NCBI RefSeq assembly: GCF_001315105.1
Contig: NZ_BAZR01000002.1
Location: 310,001 to 374,000 of the forward strand
From: Paenibacillus sp. JCM 10914
GTDB taxonomy: Bacteria; Bacillota; Bacilli; Paenibacillales; Paenibacillaceae
Length of the DNA stretch: 64,000 nucleotides
Reading direction: 5' to 3'
Shown here: piece by piece, positions 46,013-54,200 of the stretch
Position numbering within the stretch: position 1 is the first letter of the stretch
Layout of the letters: each line of letters begins with the position of its first letter
Notes under the pieces: generated by a model
Databases searched by the model: none
Told to the model about the DNA's origin: nothing
What the model saw: only the letters and a program-made list of their open reading frames with translations
Position numbers and translations under genes: made by a program

Positions 46013-46998
46013 ATGAAGGTGGGGAAATCCATCGTATTTTTGTTTTCCGGGCAAGGTTCACAATACTACCAGATGGGCAAGGATTTATTTCGGGATCAAC
46101 CGGTGTTCCGTCACTGGATGCAGCATCTGGACCAACATTATTATGGGATTACTGGGAACTCGGTCATCGACGAGCTGTACGGTAAGGATTATCCAATAAG
46201 TCAACCGTTTGATTCATTGCAACTCACGCATCCCGCTATATTCATGATCGAGTATGCCTTAGCTCAAGTATTCAAGGAGCAACAGATCTACCCCGATTAT
46301 GTACTAGGCACCAGTCTGGGCGAATTTGCGGCTTGTACGGTTGCCGGAGCGCTGGATTACGCTTCCGCATTGGAGAGTCTGGTCGTGCAAGCAGATATCA
46401 TTCAGAACCATTGTGAACCCGGAGGCATGATGGCTATCCTTGATCAAGTGTCGCTGTTCCATAACGAACCGGAGCTTTATCGGAAGTGTGAGCTGGTTTC
46501 CGTTAATTTTGACACTCATTTTGTCGTTTCAGGAGGAGCAGCAGGCCTCTCCGAAGCGGAGTCTTATATCAAAGCTCGTAGAGTAATGTATCAGCGATTA
46601 CCTATTCATTATGCTTTCACTCTAAATGGATCGATCCTGCCGGAGCGCCATATCAGCGTTATGCAGCCTCGTGTTCCTTAAAGTCTCCTCAATCAGCAGT
46701 CATATCATCTCTAACGGGAGGAAGCTGCGCTTCTTTTGAACCTGCATATTTATGGAATGTTGTGCGAGAACCAATCCGGTTTCGCGAGGCTTTGAATTCT
46801 TTGTTGCCCCTGGAGGATAAGATTTTTGTGGATTTGGGACCAGGGGGAACCCTTGCAACCTTCATAAAGCACAATCATCCATTATTTGTCCCGGACGGAG
46901 TCCAGAGCATCCATACCGTGTTGAGTCCTTTCCACAAGGATAAGAGCAGACTGGAGCAGGTTATATCCAAAATAAAAATGGAGCGGGTAACGACATGA
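46013..46998 (+). CDS. AT-like protein, probable acyl hydrolase; frameshifted
   Basis: A free-standing acyltransferase fold of about 328 residues: FLFSGQGSQYYQMG at the start, nucleophile motif GTSLGEFAA, and a catalytic histidine in YAFHSKW after frame repair. The break is a lost C at 46618 (TTCAC for TTCCAC); the second part is read to 46998 (REPIRFREALNSLL, then DLGPGGTLATFIK). Two features differ from the malonyl-loading AT of this cluster: GHSLGE has become GTSLGE, and the arginine that binds the malonyl carboxylate (RGELM in the other) is replaced (VVQADIIQ). Loss of this Arg argues against malonyl transfer. A PedC-type acyl hydrolase that clears stalled chains, or a loader of an unusual starter, is more likely. 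GGGAGTGA precedes the ATG. Confidence 0.8.
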
Positions 46999-47078
46999 TT
47001 GCAGAGCGCGGCTCGGTGTCGAAACCGATATTATTTTGCGATTGCCCGAGAAATAATGAACACGCTCAAGCTCAATAA
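46995..47078 (+). CDS. Possible 27-residue peptide overlapping the AT-like gene stop
   Basis: An ATG overlaps the stop of the AT-like gene (ATGA) and opens 27 codons, with product MIAERGSVSKPILFCDCPRN plus HAQAQ near the end. It has two close Cys residues. There is no homology I recognise and no ribosome site of its own. It may be a coupled small protein or chance. Confidence 0.15.
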   Translation: MIAERGSVSKPILFCDCPRNNEHAQAQ

Positions 47079-47127
47079 TCGTAATGGACGTAAAGCAAAT
47101 CAAACAACAGCATATCGGCATTTTATG

Positions 47128-47163
47128 AAGACGGGGGCGACAATTTTGTTGCCCCGTCTTTTT
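47128..47163 (+). terminator. Terminator at the end of the PKS operon
   Basis: AAGACGGGG (47128-47136) pairs with CCCCGTCTT (47152-47160); the inner stem is CGACAA with TTGT and the run TTTTT follows. It is GC-rich and strong, about 130 bases past the last cluster gene. Confidence 0.9.
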
Positions 47164-47233
47164 GGCGTTATCGCACTAAAGTTGCAGGCACCCCTCCTTT
47201 TCAACTAATATTTAGAGAGGGAACAGAACGATC

Positions 47234-47248
47234 GAGTCGGAACGACTC
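47234..47248 (+). promoter_or_regulatory. Perfect short palindrome in the alarmone synthetase leader
   Basis: GAGTCG and CGACTC flank GAA, 30 bases upstream of the start codon. It may be an operator half-site pair or a small RNA hairpin. Confidence 0.3.
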
Positions 47249-47277
47249 TGAATCACACAATCGAAAGGAAGTATCCC

Positions 47278-48014
47278 ATGAATTCTTTGCAAATCGAACA
47301 GCTCAAAATCATTCGGAATGAAATTACCCGATTTATGATGAAATACAAATTCGCATTAGATGAGATCGAAACCAAAATGGAAATATTGAAAGAGGAGTTC
47401 CAGGCTCTTCATGATTATAGCCCGATTGAACATACGAAATCTCGATTGAAGACACCGGAAAGTATCATGAAGAAGCTGATTCGCAAAGGGGGGAATATAT
47501 CCTTATCGTCCATTGAGGAGCAGATCAAGGACATCGCGGGCTTGCGAATTACATGCTCCTTTATATCCGACATTTATAAAATTAGCGAAATGCTCCAGAA
47601 TCAGAGTGATTTGACGGTTCTTGACGTAAAGGACTATATCCAGAATCCTAAACCGAATGGTTATCAGAGTCTGCATCTGCTTGTCCAAGTACCTGTCTAT
47701 TTCTCAGACCGGGTGGAGAAGGTATGCGTGGAAGTTCAGATCCGTACGATTGCGATGGATTTCTGGGCGAGCCTGGAGCATAAGATCTTCTACAAATACA
47801 ATAAATCCGTTCCAGAACGGCTCCTGGAAGAGTTAAAGTCCGCTGCGGATACGGCGAATGCCTGGATCGCCAGATGGAGCAGTTGCATCTTGAGGTGCAG
47901 GCCATCAAAGATTCACATTCTGACGATTCACTGCTAGAGGACCTGAAGAGCATTCAGATTAACAACCGTAAATACCAGCTACCTGCTGGTTTGCTTGAAA
48001 TTCTGAACGATTAA
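47278..48014 (+). CDS. Small alarmone synthetase (RelA/SpoT-domain GTP pyrophosphokinase); frameshifted
   Basis: It makes (p)ppGpp from ATP and GTP/GDP and belongs to the YjbM/YwaC (RelQ/RelP) class: a lone synthetase domain with no hydrolase or TGS domain. Motifs are HTKSRLKTPESIMKK, DIAGLRITCSF, NPKPNGYQSLHLLV and EVQIRTIAMDFWASLEHK. The first frame ends at 47937, but its last residues are out of frame. Restoring a C at 47861-47862 gives ANALDRQMEQLHLEVQAI and a natural end, LPAGLLEILND, at 48014, for about 245 residues. The ATG follows AAAGGAAG at good spacing. It stands behind the PKS terminator, with its own promoter region and no clear operon partner. Confidence 0.88.
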
Positions 48015-48250
48015 AAGAAATTGGATCGTAGTGGTTCATTCTTCTGTCACCGGGTATATATATCCTAAGTGGGAAGTGGAAGTCGATCATACCAGACGGA
48101 AAAGATGACGTTAGTCGGAAATGCCGAAAGGATGTAGATACCCATGGAGAACTTAATCTGGAATAGAGATGGCCCAGCCTGAAATATTCCGAAATGGTTA
48201 GCCTAGCAATTGCAAGATTGCATGGATTGAATGAACCGCTTCCCACTCCT
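48015..48250. other. Non-coding gap framed by a 9-bp inverted repeat
   Basis: GGTTCATTC (48033-48041) and GAATGAACC (48229-48237) enclose about 190 bases with a further GGGTAT/ATACCC pair (48052/48141). A 95-codon frame on the minus strand crosses it but extends into the alarmone synthetase gene and has no recognisable motif. It could be a structured RNA or the footprint of a small element. I recognise no riboswitch class. Confidence 0.35.
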
Positions 48251-48251
48251 T

Positions 48252-48292
48252 AAAAACTCTGTGAGCGTATGCTCGCGGAGTTTTTGTTTTTT
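48252..48292 (+). terminator. Terminator downstream of alarmone synthetase
   Basis: AAAAACTC (48252-48259) and GTGAGC pair with GCTCGC and GAGTTTTT (48278-48285), and a further TTTT follows. The A/T-rich outer stem could also work on the other strand. Confidence 0.8.
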
Positions 48293-48311
48293 GCGCAATA
48301 ACTAATATAAT
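48284..48311 (+). promoter_or_regulatory. Candidate promoter of the protoporphyrinogen oxidase gene
   Basis: TATAAT at 48306-48311 has a weak -35 (TTGTTT, 48284-48289) 16 bases upstream, inside the T-run of the preceding terminator. The start codon lies 60 bases downstream. Confidence 0.35.
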
Positions 48312-48370
48312 AGAAGGTACAACATTTGAAATTAGAACCAAGAGACTTACATAGACTGAGGTGTACAGTA

Positions 48371-49770
48371 ATGACAACTACCGTAGTGATTGGCGGAGGG
48401 ATAACCGGACTTTCTACCCTATATTATCTGCAAAAAGAGCGGAAGCGTCAGGCGCAACAAATGAACTTGATCTTGATTGAAGCGAGCGAAGCGCTCGGCG
48501 GCAAAATCAGAACGGTGCATGAAGGCGACTTCATTATGGAGACGGGTGCGGATTCCATCGTATCACGCAAGAGCAACGTAGCTCCGCTGCTCGACGAGCT
48601 GCAATTAACGAGTCGCGTGGTATATAACGCCACAGGCACTTCGTTTATCTATACCGACCAGGGACTGAAGAAGATCCCGGAAGAAAGTGTATTTGGCATC
48701 CCGCTTAGCATGCAAGCTCTGGCTGAGAGTGAACTTGTCTCTGCCGAAGGCAAAGTTGAGGCTTTGAAGGACTATTATACGCCGAACAAGTCGTTCACGA
48801 AGACCGATTCGCTTGGTCATTTTCTGGAAGCGTTCCTCGGCAAGGAACTGGTCGCGAAACAGATTGCCCCGGTCATCTCGGGCGTATATTCAGGAGACTT
48901 GTATGAGTTAACGATAGCCTCCACGTTTCCGTTCCTGCTTGATTACAAGGATCAGTATGGAAGTATTATGAGGGGCTGGCGGAGAATAAAGCAAAGTATC
49001 TGGGAGCGGGCAACAAAAAGTTTCTGTCGTTCGATAACGGTTCGGCTGTTCTGATTGAAGCGCTGGAGCAGCATTGTATCAACGCGGGGGCAGAGATTTA
49101 CACAGGGCGAATGGCGCAAAAGGTGGAAAAAACGGCTAACGGGTACGAGGTGCTTCTGACTGACGGCATAAAGCTTGAAGCGGATTATGTAGTGCTTAGT
49201 ACGCTTGCATCAGCTGCGCAGTCGATCCTGCAAGATCCGCGGCTGGATGAGAATTTCGATCAGCTAATCACCAAATCACTAATCAGCGTATACGTCGGCT
49301 TCGATATTAAGGATAGTGAGCTGGCTTATGACGGGACAGGCTTCATTACGACGGAAGGTACGGATTTGAAATGTGACGCTTGTACCTGGACAAGCCGCAA
49401 ATGGGAGCATACTTCGAAGAATGACCGGCTGCTCATGCGCCTGTTCTACAAGAGCTCGAATCCGAACTATGAACGCTTGATTCAGCTTTCGGATGATGAA
49501 CTGGGACAGGTCGCGTTACGTGATATCAGACAAAGTCTAGGTATTACGGCAGAGCCCGTATCTTGTGAGGTAACGAAATGGCATGACAATATGCCGAACT
49601 ATCATTTACAGCACAGACAGGTCGTAGAATCACTGGAACAACAGCTGGACACCTACTATCCTGGCGTCATTCTCGCCGGTTGTTCCTACTATGGTGTGGG
49701 CATTCCTGATTGCATTGCGAACGGTGAACAGAGTGCGCGGCTGGTTATGGAGCAAGCATCGAAATCTTGA
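48371..49770 (+). CDS. hemY: Protoporphyrinogen/coproporphyrinogen III oxidase (HemY/CgoX); frameshifted
   Basis: An FAD-dependent oxidase of haem synthesis of about 466 residues, the usual family length. The N-terminus has the dinucleotide site TTVVIGGGITGLSTLYYL and, near residue 45, GGKIRTVHEGDFIMETGADS. The C-terminus has ILAGCSYYGVGIPDCIANGE, the family's FAD-binding end. In Firmicutes this enzyme oxidises coproporphyrinogen III to coproporphyrin III. The first frame ends at 49054 and the second is read at 49111-49770. A G lost in the GGGG run at 48972-48975 explains the break and restores IMRGLAENKAKYLGAGNKKFL. The frame is open from 48326, but the ATG at 48371 behind GAGGTG is the natural start. 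It is not linked to other haem genes here. Confidence 0.9.
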
Positions 49771-49789
49771 ATGAAGGAAGCGGTGGGTG

Positions 49790-50359
49790 ATGATGACAAC
49801 TTATATTGCGCTGCTCCGCGGTATTAACGTTGGCGGACATCATAAGATCAAGATGGCGGATTTACGTGCTTTGTTCAACAGCCTTGGCTATGATCACGTA
49901 CAGTCTTATATACAGAGCGGCAACGTCTTGTTTCAATCATGGGAGAAAAAGGAGTCCCTGCATGAGCAGATCGAAGAGGCAATTCTGAACGAATTCGGTT
50001 TTTCAGTCCCTGTCATTCTGAGGACAGCAGGCGAAATCGAAGAAATCGTTAGTTCATGCCCATTTCCGGAAGAGTGGATCCTGGAGGCGGCAAATGCTTC
50101 GGAACATGAAAGCCTGTATGTTGTGATGCTGTCTGAACCTGCAACAGATGATAGACTAGCATTGCTTCAATCTTATGTGAATGATTATGAACGGATTGAG
50201 GTAGCAGGAGAGAATGCCTATCTGCTCTTCAGGGATAGCGTACGTCATTCGAAGCTGGCCGGTCAGCTCCATAAGCTGGGAGAACCCCAAACGATGCGGA
50301 ATTGGAAAACGATGAACAAGTTGCTCCAGTTGGCCAATGGTATTCGAGAGGATGAGTAG
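49790..50359 (+). CDS. DUF1697 family protein
   Basis: A protein of about 189 residues with the family's hallmark start TTYIALLRGINVGGHHKIKM, then LRALFNSLGYDHVQSYIQSG and, near the end, KLGEPQTMRNWKTMNKLL. DUF1697 proteins are widespread in bacteria and of unknown function. It follows the haem oxidase gene by 20 bases on the same strand, so the two may share a transcript. Two ATGs at 49790 and 49793 and a GTG at 49787 could each start it; GGAAGCGGTGGG precedes them. Confidence 0.88.
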   Translation: MMTTYIALLRGINVGGHHKIKMADLRALFNSLGYDHVQSYIQSGNVLFQSWEKKESLHEQIEEAILNEFGFSVPVILRTAGEIEEIVSSCPFPEEWILEAANASEHESLYVVMLSEPATDDRLALLQSYVNDYERIEVAGENAYLLFRDSVRHSKLAGQLHKLGEPQTMRNWKTMNKLLQLANGIREDE

Positions 50360-50383
50360 CGGACTGGAACTAAATATAACGCT

Positions 50384-50429
50384 AAGAACAGATGGACACG
50401 TCGGTGCGACGATCCATCTGTTCTTTTTT
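50384..50429. terminator. Bidirectional terminator between convergent genes
   Basis: AAGAACAGATGGA (50384-50396) pairs with TCCATCTGTTCTT, followed by TTTT on the plus strand. The outer GCTAA/TTAGC pairing extends the stem and supplies an A-run for the opposite strand. It sits between the DUF1697 gene (+) and the small membrane protein gene (-). Confidence 0.88.
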
Positions 50430-50438
50430 AGCATGAGA

Positions 50439-50849
50439 CTAGAGAAACTGGAAGCATAGCACCATGACGAGAGTACCTAACGCAAGCAGGACCGTCCCGG
50501 CAAACTTGAAGTATTTAATTCTCATGTACTGATCGCCGCCATCGCCTAAATTTTTGTATAACCAGGATTGTCGATATCGAATGAGGGAAATACCGATTGC
50601 AATCAGAATGACGGCAGCCATGAATCCGAAAGCGAACAGATGGACTACTTCTGATATACCAATCAGAAATAGTAAGATCCCAAAACCAATCGAAAGAATG
50701 CCTCCACGCTGCATCCGTAGCAAATCTACATCGGTCTGCTCCACATCCTCGGGAATTCTCGATAACCACCTCGCCCAATCCGAATCGGGTTCCTTGATCG
50801 TATGTCTGCCCAATAAAGCAAAAGCAACTCCCATAATAATCCAGAACAA
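50439..50849 (-). CDS. Small membrane protein, unknown function
   Basis: A protein of about 136 residues with four hydrophobic stretches: FWIIMGVAFALLG at the N-terminus, GILSIGFGILLFLIGIS, LFAFGFMAAVILIAIGISL, and TVLLALGTLVMVLCF at the C-terminus. Two charged loops (HTIKEPDSDWARWLSRIPED and the DGGDQYMRIKYFK region) separate them. I do not recognise a family. A TTG at 50849 has AGGAG eight bases upstream; the GTG at 50858 lies too close to that site. It is a single gene convergent with the DUF1697 gene. Confidence 0.6.
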   Translation of the reverse strand: MFWIIMGVAFALLGRHTIKEPDSDWARWLSRIPEDVEQTDVDLLRMQRGGILSIGFGILLFLIGISEVVHLFAFGFMAAVILIAIGISLIRYRQSWLYKNLGDGGDQYMRIKYFKFAGTVLLALGTLVMVLCFQFL

Positions 50850-50928
50850 AATCACCACTCCTTACAGATCTATTACGATACAAATCGATCCAGGGTTCCA
50901 TCATATGTAAATCGGGATCATATAATCA

Positions 50929-51052
50929 ACTTATGTGAAAGGACACCTCATCCTTGAATAGACCAAGCTAACTATGACTTATGGTGCTTGAGAAGCAAGT
51001 GTTTGCTGAAAGTATAGGTCTATTCTATCGTTTCTCACATTTTACATAAAGT
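50929..51052. repeat. Long stem-loop with symmetric internal loop (structured RNA or MITE-like element)
   Basis: ACTTATGTGAAA (50929-50940) opposes TTTTACATAAAGT (51040-51052) with one offset. Then come unpaired stretches of 15 bases on each side, then a perfect 9-bp stem GAATAGACC (50956-50964) with GGTCTATTC (51017-51025). A small apical hairpin, TGCTT-GAG-AAGCA, lies near 50983. The equal arm lengths suggest one folded element of about 124 bases in the gap between two divergent genes. Confidence 0.45.
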
Positions 51053-51190
51053 GGTTTAAAAAGCGGCAGAAATATGCAATTATGAATCAGGGAGGTGATG
51101 AATGACTTGCTAGATTCACCTCATCCTGTGCCGGGTGTCAAGCACCAAGAGCGCGAGGATGTATAGCATGAAGATGTGAGGATTTTGTAA

Positions 51191-51204
51191 TGTAAACGCT
51201 TTAT
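51191..51204 (+). promoter_or_regulatory. CcpA cre-like site upstream of the SLH protein gene
   Basis: TGTAAACGCTTTAT matches the catabolite-responsive-element pattern (TG-AA-CG-T core) except for the final two bases. It lies about 85 bases upstream of the TTG start, where it could repress or be chance. Confidence 0.3.
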
Positions 51205-51286
51205 TTTTGATTAGGCTATCCCATGGAGACCTGGAGAATTGGGAACTTGAGAATGGTACAACAAATCATTTCTAGGAGGTTTTCCA

Positions 51287-54200
51287 TTGTCTAAGATCGT
51301 CTTAAATCGCTTTCTGATGTATTTCTTGATTCTTTGCATCGTTGCATCCGGTTCGCTTACCGTGGGCCTTGATCAAGCGTCAGCGCAAACAACGAAAGCA
51401 CAGCCATTGGTACCCGAATTATTAATTACCGAGCTTGTACCTGATTCCACGAATGTAGGCACGGCCGATGGATATGAATTTATTGAGGTATACAACAATA
51501 CCGATCAAGAGATCGATTTCAGCAATTATAAAATTCGCTACCGCTATCTCGAGAGCGATACGCTGTGGGCGCATGTTCCGGATAAGGTAACGATTCCATC
51601 CGGAGAGACGCTCGTATTCTGGATTATTAACGCCCAGAACGCGAAATCGACGATTGACGATTTCAATGGCAATTACGGCACGAATCTGACCGAGAATACG
51701 CAAGTTGTCAAAATATTCTCCGGCGGCATGTCCAACTCGCGTATGAGGGAGCTGCTGATCGTAACGAATACCGGGCAGCCTGTTGTGTCGGCCTTTTATA
51801 ATGACGGGGAAGTTCAAAACGGTGAGGATCTCGGAATCTTCTACAAGTATCCCGAGAACGGCAGTATCAAGATGCAGCGTATCTCTTATCTGCAACATAA
51901 GGCAACACCAGGTTCATTAGCACATTCTATCGTACCTGATTCACCGGTACATATTGATACCTCGCAAGAGCCGACCGTTATCAATTGGACGGATACAACG
52001 AGCATTGCTCCTGGTGAAAATTTGGAGATTTCCGCACAAGCTCATGATCAGCGCAGGGTGACTACGCTGGAGCTCTCCTATCGAACGGATGGACAAGGCG
52101 ATTATCAAACGGCACAGCTCGTAGGCGATGAACAACAAGGATATCGCTATACCATCCCTTACTTGGAGCTGCTCGGTAAGAAGGAACTGGAATATTTCTT
52201 TACCGTGTCCAATACGTTCAATGAGGTTGAGAGCGAGAAATATACCGTTGATCTGACAGGCGACGGCTCATCCATACGGCTGAATGTGGAGGAGCAGCAG
52301 ACGGTCAGCGGAGTCACGTATCTTCGGGGTGCGGCCGATGGCGCCGTCCCGGCGGACCTGCAAATGACGGTAGCTGGTCAACCGGTTCAAGGAACGCCTG
52401 CGCTGGAATATGCCGCTTACTTCCTGTTTGAAGCGGACGGTATCGACGATGGCATTAACACGGTCACCGTCGGGAATGACATCCTGTACCAAACCGAGCC
52501 GAATATTGACGGGTATCAGACGATCGTGGCACCGATAGATCCGCAGTGGCTGACAGCAGGTCCTAACACAATCACGCTGCGTGCCGGCGACAATGACAAA
52601 ACCTATTTTGACCACGATAAGCCGACCGGCAATCTGGACGACTTCAATGCCCGTAACATAAGACTGCTGCTTGGTGATGGAACGGTGATCACCGATCCGA
52701 ACAACAATAACCCGTCCCAAATCTATGATCTTGGTGACGACGGACGCTTTTTGCCATTCGTGCCGTTCACCTTCGCAATTCCTGCCGACAAGTTGAACGC
52801 GGTCTCTTACGGCTGGGATACGGCGGGACTGGCCGACGGTCCGTATACGATCTCCTTGACGGCGGATAATCAGCCTGAGGTATCCGTTGAGGTACTGGTA
52901 GATAACAACGGACCTGAGATCGATATATCGCTGGAAGATGGAAGGACGTACAGGGACAACATCGTAATCAACGTCACTGCGCTTGATGCCGTATCAGACG
53001 TTGAGAACGTAACGGTGAACTTGGACGGCAAGCCGATTGCTGTGCCATTCCACACTTCTTCCGCAGAGCTTACCCCTGGTGAGCATAAACTAGAAGTGAC
53101 GGCCGTCGATACACACGGAAACCGTTCGGAGAGAACGGTTGCGTTCCATACACCGGAGGAGCATCCGAACGCCCCTGTTCTCGTATCGCCAACTGATCGC
53201 GATTCCTTGAGTGGCCTGACCGCCGAGTTGAAGGTTCAGGTTAGCGATCCGACGGATGATCCGCTGGAGGTATCCTTCCATCAGGCCTACATGTATAACG
53301 CTCTAAGCATGAGCATGTGAGGATATACAAGAATGCAACGGATCAGGAACCGCCCAAGGAGCAGACGCCTGCGGGCGAGACGGAACTGACGAAAGAAGAA
53401 CGGGTCTCCATCGCCGAATCGAATGATCAATATGTAACGGTGGATTCAACCAATCAGTTTCCCTATATTCGCTTCGAAGTAGAGCTCCAACATCAGGTTG
53501 AGCCAGGCGATCAGATCGAAGTGAATTGGGAAGGGCACACGCTTGAAGGACGCAAGGTAACGATGTATGGTTTTAATCATGCCACGAACCAGTGGACGGC
53601 GATCGCGAATCATATCGCGAAGTCGGAAGATGATTTTACGCTGGCTGGAGAATTGGCTGTTGACGATTATGTCCGTAACGGACAAGTGGACGTCATTGTA
53701 CAGGATGAAATTCCTACACGCGACAAATATGACTACACGTTTGCCTGGGTATCGGATACGCAGTTCTTGACGGAACTTTATCCACACATTCAACAGCAGC
53801 AGTTCGACTGGATCGTGGATTCCATCGATGAGATGAACATCAAATATCTGTTCCATACCGGTGATATCGTGAATGATCCGACCGCGGAGTATCAATGGAA
53901 ACGGGCGGATGAATACATGAAGTTGCTGGAGAATGCGAACCTCCCGCATGGCGTGCTGGCCGGTAATCATGATGTGGGAAGTTACGACTGGGATTATACG
54001 ACCTACAGTCAATATTTCGGAGAAGCCCGTTATATGAATCAACCATATTACGGAGGATCATATAAAGATAACCGCGGTCATTATGACTTGATCTCGGTTG
54101 AAGGTAATGACTTTATAATGATGTACATGGGATGGGGCATTGAAGATGAGGATATTGCCTGGATGAACGAAGTGCTGGCCGAACATCCGGACCGGATTGC

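Noticed and set aside
46999..47208. Plus-strand frame of 69 codons downstream of the AT-like gene
   Set aside because: It runs through the operon terminator hairpin, so it is unlikely to be translated.
48015..48246. Minus-strand frame of about 95 codons as a gene
   Set aside because: It runs into the 3' end of the frame-corrected alarmone synthetase gene, has no ribosome site I trust and no known motif.
50929..51052. Assigning the stem-loop as 6S RNA
   Set aside because: It is much shorter than known Firmicute 6S RNAs and I could not extend the terminal stem; left as an unassigned structured element.
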